In this document: positions 61,218 through 64,000 of the stretch, piece by piece
Numbering within the stretch: position 1 is the first letter of the stretch
Layout: each line of letters starts with the position of its first letter
NCBI GenBank assembly: GCA_039090855.1
Contig: CM077022.1
Span: forward strand, 73,804,971 to 73,868,970
Origin: Macrothele yani
Lineage: Eukaryota; Arthropoda; Arachnida; Araneae; Macrothelidae
DNA: 64,000 nucleotides
Reading direction: 5' to 3'
The notes under the pieces: generated by a model
What the model was told of the DNA's origin: nothing
Seen by the model: only the letters and a program-made list of their open reading frames with translations
Databases searched by the model: none
Position numbers and translations under genes: made by a program

Positions 61218-62468
61218 CACGGTCGAGTCACATAATTGTGACCACCATCTAATATCCGGAGTAACCGCCGTGTGGAGCGTGGACAGCAGCTAGACGAGCT
61301 GGGAGTGACCCTATAAGGTGCTGGAAGGTGTTCACAGGTATGTGGAGACATGCTGACTGCAGTGCATTTAAAAGCTGCTGGAAGGTGCTTGGCGGAGGAC
61401 ACATAGAGCGAACAACACGATCGAGATGGTCCCATAAATGCTCAATTAGCTTTAAGTCTGGGAAATTAGGGGGCCAGGGAAGTGTCTGAGGAATTAGAGG
61501 GCCAGGGAAGTGCGATGGGTCTTCACCGTACCCTTCCAACCACTCTCGCACATTTCTAGCTATATGACACGTAGCATTGTCGTGCTGGATGATCCCATCC
61601 ATCCCAGCGAAGACAGTTAGCATATATGGGTGTACGTGGTCTGCAAGGATGAATTCATAACGAATTCTGTCCAGGGTGCCCTCCACAGGTATGAGTGGAC
61701 CCAGGGAATGCCCCGAAAACATTCCCCAGACCATAACGCTGTCCCCACCAGCTTGTGTTCTTTCGGAAATGATTGAAGAGTGTTTGTTCTCCATGTTTCT
61801 TGCCTTATACGCCAACGTCAATCCGTTCGATGAAGCACAAAACGTGACTCATCGGAGAAAGCAATCCTTTGCCAATCAGCGGAGGTCCAATTCCGATACT
61901 GCCGTTCAAACGTAAGCCCTTTCTACCGATGCACCTGCGTTAGCATAGGTGCAGTAACCATCTATCTGCATCGGAGCCCTGTACGCTGCAGGGTTCGCTG
62001 AACTGTCGTTTTAGGCAGACTTCCGGTAGCCCCGTACTTCATTTGACCAGTGAGTTGCTCCACTGTAGCAAGTCGATCGACCCTCACGAACCTTCGCAGC
62101 CGACGTTTACCTCTCACATCAGTGGCACGTGGTGCTCCGCAGTTTCCCGTCCTTTATTCGCAATGGTGCCATTTGTTCAATCACGATACATTAAACACAG
62201 CAGCATGCGAACATTTAATATCTTTTGCACTGCACTGCACTGTTTCAGAAATACTGCCGCCCTTGTCCCGAAAGCCGATAATCATCCCTTTTTGCAAATC
62301 TGATAAATCCCTCCTTCTATTCATGACAGCAACGAGTGATAGTTTTCAGAATGCCTACAGCACACCTTAAATACCCTCCATGCCAGCTCACGACACGTGC
62401 CTTCTTTCATTGGCTACGTGCTGTTGACGTCAAAAGTAGGAGGTGGTCACAATATTGTGACTCGACTG
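61218..62468 (-). mobile_element. DD36E-family Tc1/mariner element, copy 3
   Basis: Left end 'cacggtcgagtcacataatt' then 'gtgaccacc' after TA (61216-61217); right end 'ggtggtcacaatattgtgac' then 'tcgactg', where the outermost bases and the TA are mutated. 1251 bp. Confidence 0.9.
61249..62325 (-). pseudogene. Tc1/mariner transposase, DD36E family, broken N-terminus
   Basis: The start region at 62325 reads 'MNRRRDLSDLQKGMIIGFRD', then 'KGGSISETVQ' and, after a frameshift, 'NCGAPRATDVRGKRRLRRFV' and 'RLATVEQLTGQMKYGATGSL', with several stops. The C-terminal 190 residues are open (61821-61249): 'ERTQAGGDSVMVWGMFSGHS', 'GIIQHDNATCHIARNVREWL' (second D), 'FPDLKLIEHLWDHLDRVVRS' (E) and 'NTFQHLIGSLPARLAAVHAP', 'HGGYSGY'. 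An insertion of ~12 codons ('HFPGPLIPQTLPW', a partial duplication of GPLI words) lengthens the D-E interval in this copy. First D lost to frameshift near 61850. Confidence 0.85.
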
Positions 62469-63780
62469 GGAATATACATTGCAGCCAAATACACATATAT
62501 GTATACAATTTACAGGGAAATTTATGTTATAGGATTAATTTATTTATTACTAGACAAAATATTCATCAAGGACAAATTATGCAGTTGGTTGCTAACAAAG
62601 CATATGTTCAAGAATAGGAAATTTGCAAAAAGACCTACTCATTACTGGGAAATCTAATCAAACAATGTGTGGTTATTCAATATATCAAAGTGATTAATTT
62701 AGCTAATGATGGAGGACATTGCTAATAGCAGCCCATATGCTAATTCACATTTAGCCTACTTTTTGTGGTCACAGAAATTAGTTTCGGGTGCATGGGAAAA
62801 ATAATTCATATTTTCTTCAATCAGATTGTGGTACCGAATCGGCTTTGGTTTATTGTTCTACATGGAACATCTGCAGTACCAAAATGTGATTGCCAAAAAT
62901 AATCTTGATAATTTAAGCTTGTGCTGGCTGTTGCTTATTATAGCCTATTTCAACTTATTAGTTACGTAATAAAGTTGAAGTAATTAATTTTTTCACTATA
63001 GCTATAGATTTAAATACGTAGTAATTAACACAATATATATACTCATAAATGAATTTTATGCTGTTATATTCTCACCTCAGTTGAAATAATTTTTTTATCT
63101 ATTTTTGTCGTCGAAATGCTTGGAAGCAAGCTGCATTTCGTGCTAATTATATCGCAAATTGTGGAAAAATACATCTGAATTATCACATCCTAAAGATGGT
63201 TCGGTTACATGTCTGGTTACACAAGACAAAAACGAATAAATGAGCAAATTAGAACGTGGGACTCCAGGGGACATTCTTCATTAGCTGCAGCAAAATGTTT
63301 TCCATCACATGCAATGTGCTCCACCGTAAGCTCGAGAGCTTATCATCTTCAAATACTGTCATCCAAACTATTCAAATAAACAAAAAATGAGGGGTGTACA
63401 TAATTACACAACAAGAACACCAAAATGTTCCGATACGTAAAAAATAATTACCAAAGTGTTAGGTGAAACGGATTTACGCTAAAGTACAAAACGGTACAAG
63501 CTACAGGCCAATCAATCACATTTTAAGCTATAGAATAACGCATCCGAAGAGCTATCACGTCCTAAAAGGAATTTAGTCATATCTCTAGTTTCATAAGACG
63601 TGAATAAATGAGCTAATAAATAGATCTTAGTCAGAGCCCAAGATAAATAAGCATGGGGGATGCTCTTGCTCGACAGCCCTTCCCAAAGAACTGCTCAAGG
63701 TGTTCACTAAACCTCGAACGAAAAATGTTCGGACGAAGAGTGCTGTTTTACATCAAAAAGCCAAATCGTACCGTTTATAC
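62469..63780. other. No gene recognised
   Basis: 1.3 kb AT-rich DNA without recognised features. Confidence 0.35.
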
Positions 63781-63783
63781 TAT

Positions 63784-63990
63784 TGGGGGAGTTTGGCGAT
63801 CACCGTGAGCATCTCAGTGGGCTCTAAGCAGTCCCCCGTCCCAAATTTGGGACAGTGAGCTCCAGGAAAGGTAGAAAGAGCCAGTGCCATAAAAACAAAC
63901 ACAAGTTCCATCCCTCACGGGAGTTGAATCTGTACACAATTGGACGAACCGTCAAAAACCAGTGCTTATATCACTGAGCCATCAGGATAA
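63784..63990 (-). mobile_element. tRNA-derived SINE, family 1, old divergent copy
   Basis: Same layout in antisense ('gatcaccgtgagcatctcag', 'gagccagtgcc', 'cactgagccatcagg') with many substitutions and a decayed B box; no poly-A tail. Confidence 0.75.
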
Positions 63991-64000
63991 CTTTTTTGAA

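Overview
The window looks like intergenic DNA from an invertebrate animal. A terrestrial arthropod, possibly an arachnid, is my best guess, but nothing in the sequence proves it. It is AT-rich, with no operons, no bacterial ribosome-binding sites and no recognisable host gene. It is packed with decayed transposable elements typical of animal genomes: Tc1/mariner DNA transposons, Penelope-like elements with GIY-YIG endonuclease, RTE and Tx1/L1-type non-LTR retrotransposons, at least four tRNA-derived SINE families, hAT-like and piggyBac-like non-autonomous elements, and long palindromes.

Layout. 0-6 kb: SINE copies and a pogo-like repeat (called Z here), one copy of which is split by an inverted pair of Penelope-like copies. 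6.1-7.6 kb: a nearly intact Tc1 (DD34E) element with TIRs and TA target duplications. 7.6-9.7 kb: a head-to-head SINE palindrome, an RTE 3' end with an internal tandem duplication, and a 22-bp array. 9.7-12.4 kb: little. 12.4-17.2 kb: a hairpin, repeat X, a Tc1 element with DD36E spacing split by a SINE, a 94-bp array and a hAT-like element with a nested TTAA MITE. 18.1-20.3 kb: a Tc1 element whose transposase 3' end is amplified into about nine tandem copies. 22-28.7 kb: mariner and Penelope fragments, a full-length mariner, and RTE nested in Z. 29-32.5 kb: two more Tc1 remnants and SINEs. 33 kb: a near-perfect 162-bp-arm palindrome carrying a tRNA-like sequence. 33.4-39.6 kb: repeat X, three Tc1 remnants and SINEs. 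39.6-44 kb: the only long stretch without recognisable transposon protein remnants; it holds two small uncharacterised ORFs and a scattered ACATGTC motif. 44-49 kb: a 101-bp array made of a Tc1 end, that Tc1 element with a SINE dimer inside, and a Penelope fragment. 49.5-59.4 kb: a nested structure in which a 7.5-kb Tx1/L1-like retrotransposon interrupts a Tc1 element, carries 302-bp repeats in its 3' UTR and itself contains a solo-LTR-like insertion; a second Tc1 element abuts the outer one through a shared TA. 59.5-64 kb: a possible MITE, a third DD36E Tc1 copy and SINEs.

The most distinctive signal is repeated tandem amplification of sub-segments of mobile elements (periods of 94, 101, about 136, 193 and 302 bp). 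In two cases the array is built from a transposon terminus; in a third it is built from the transposase C-terminal coding end, with a TAT microhomology at the unit junction. All protein-coding remnants carry stops, frameshifts or truncations, so I see no element that could move by itself as written.
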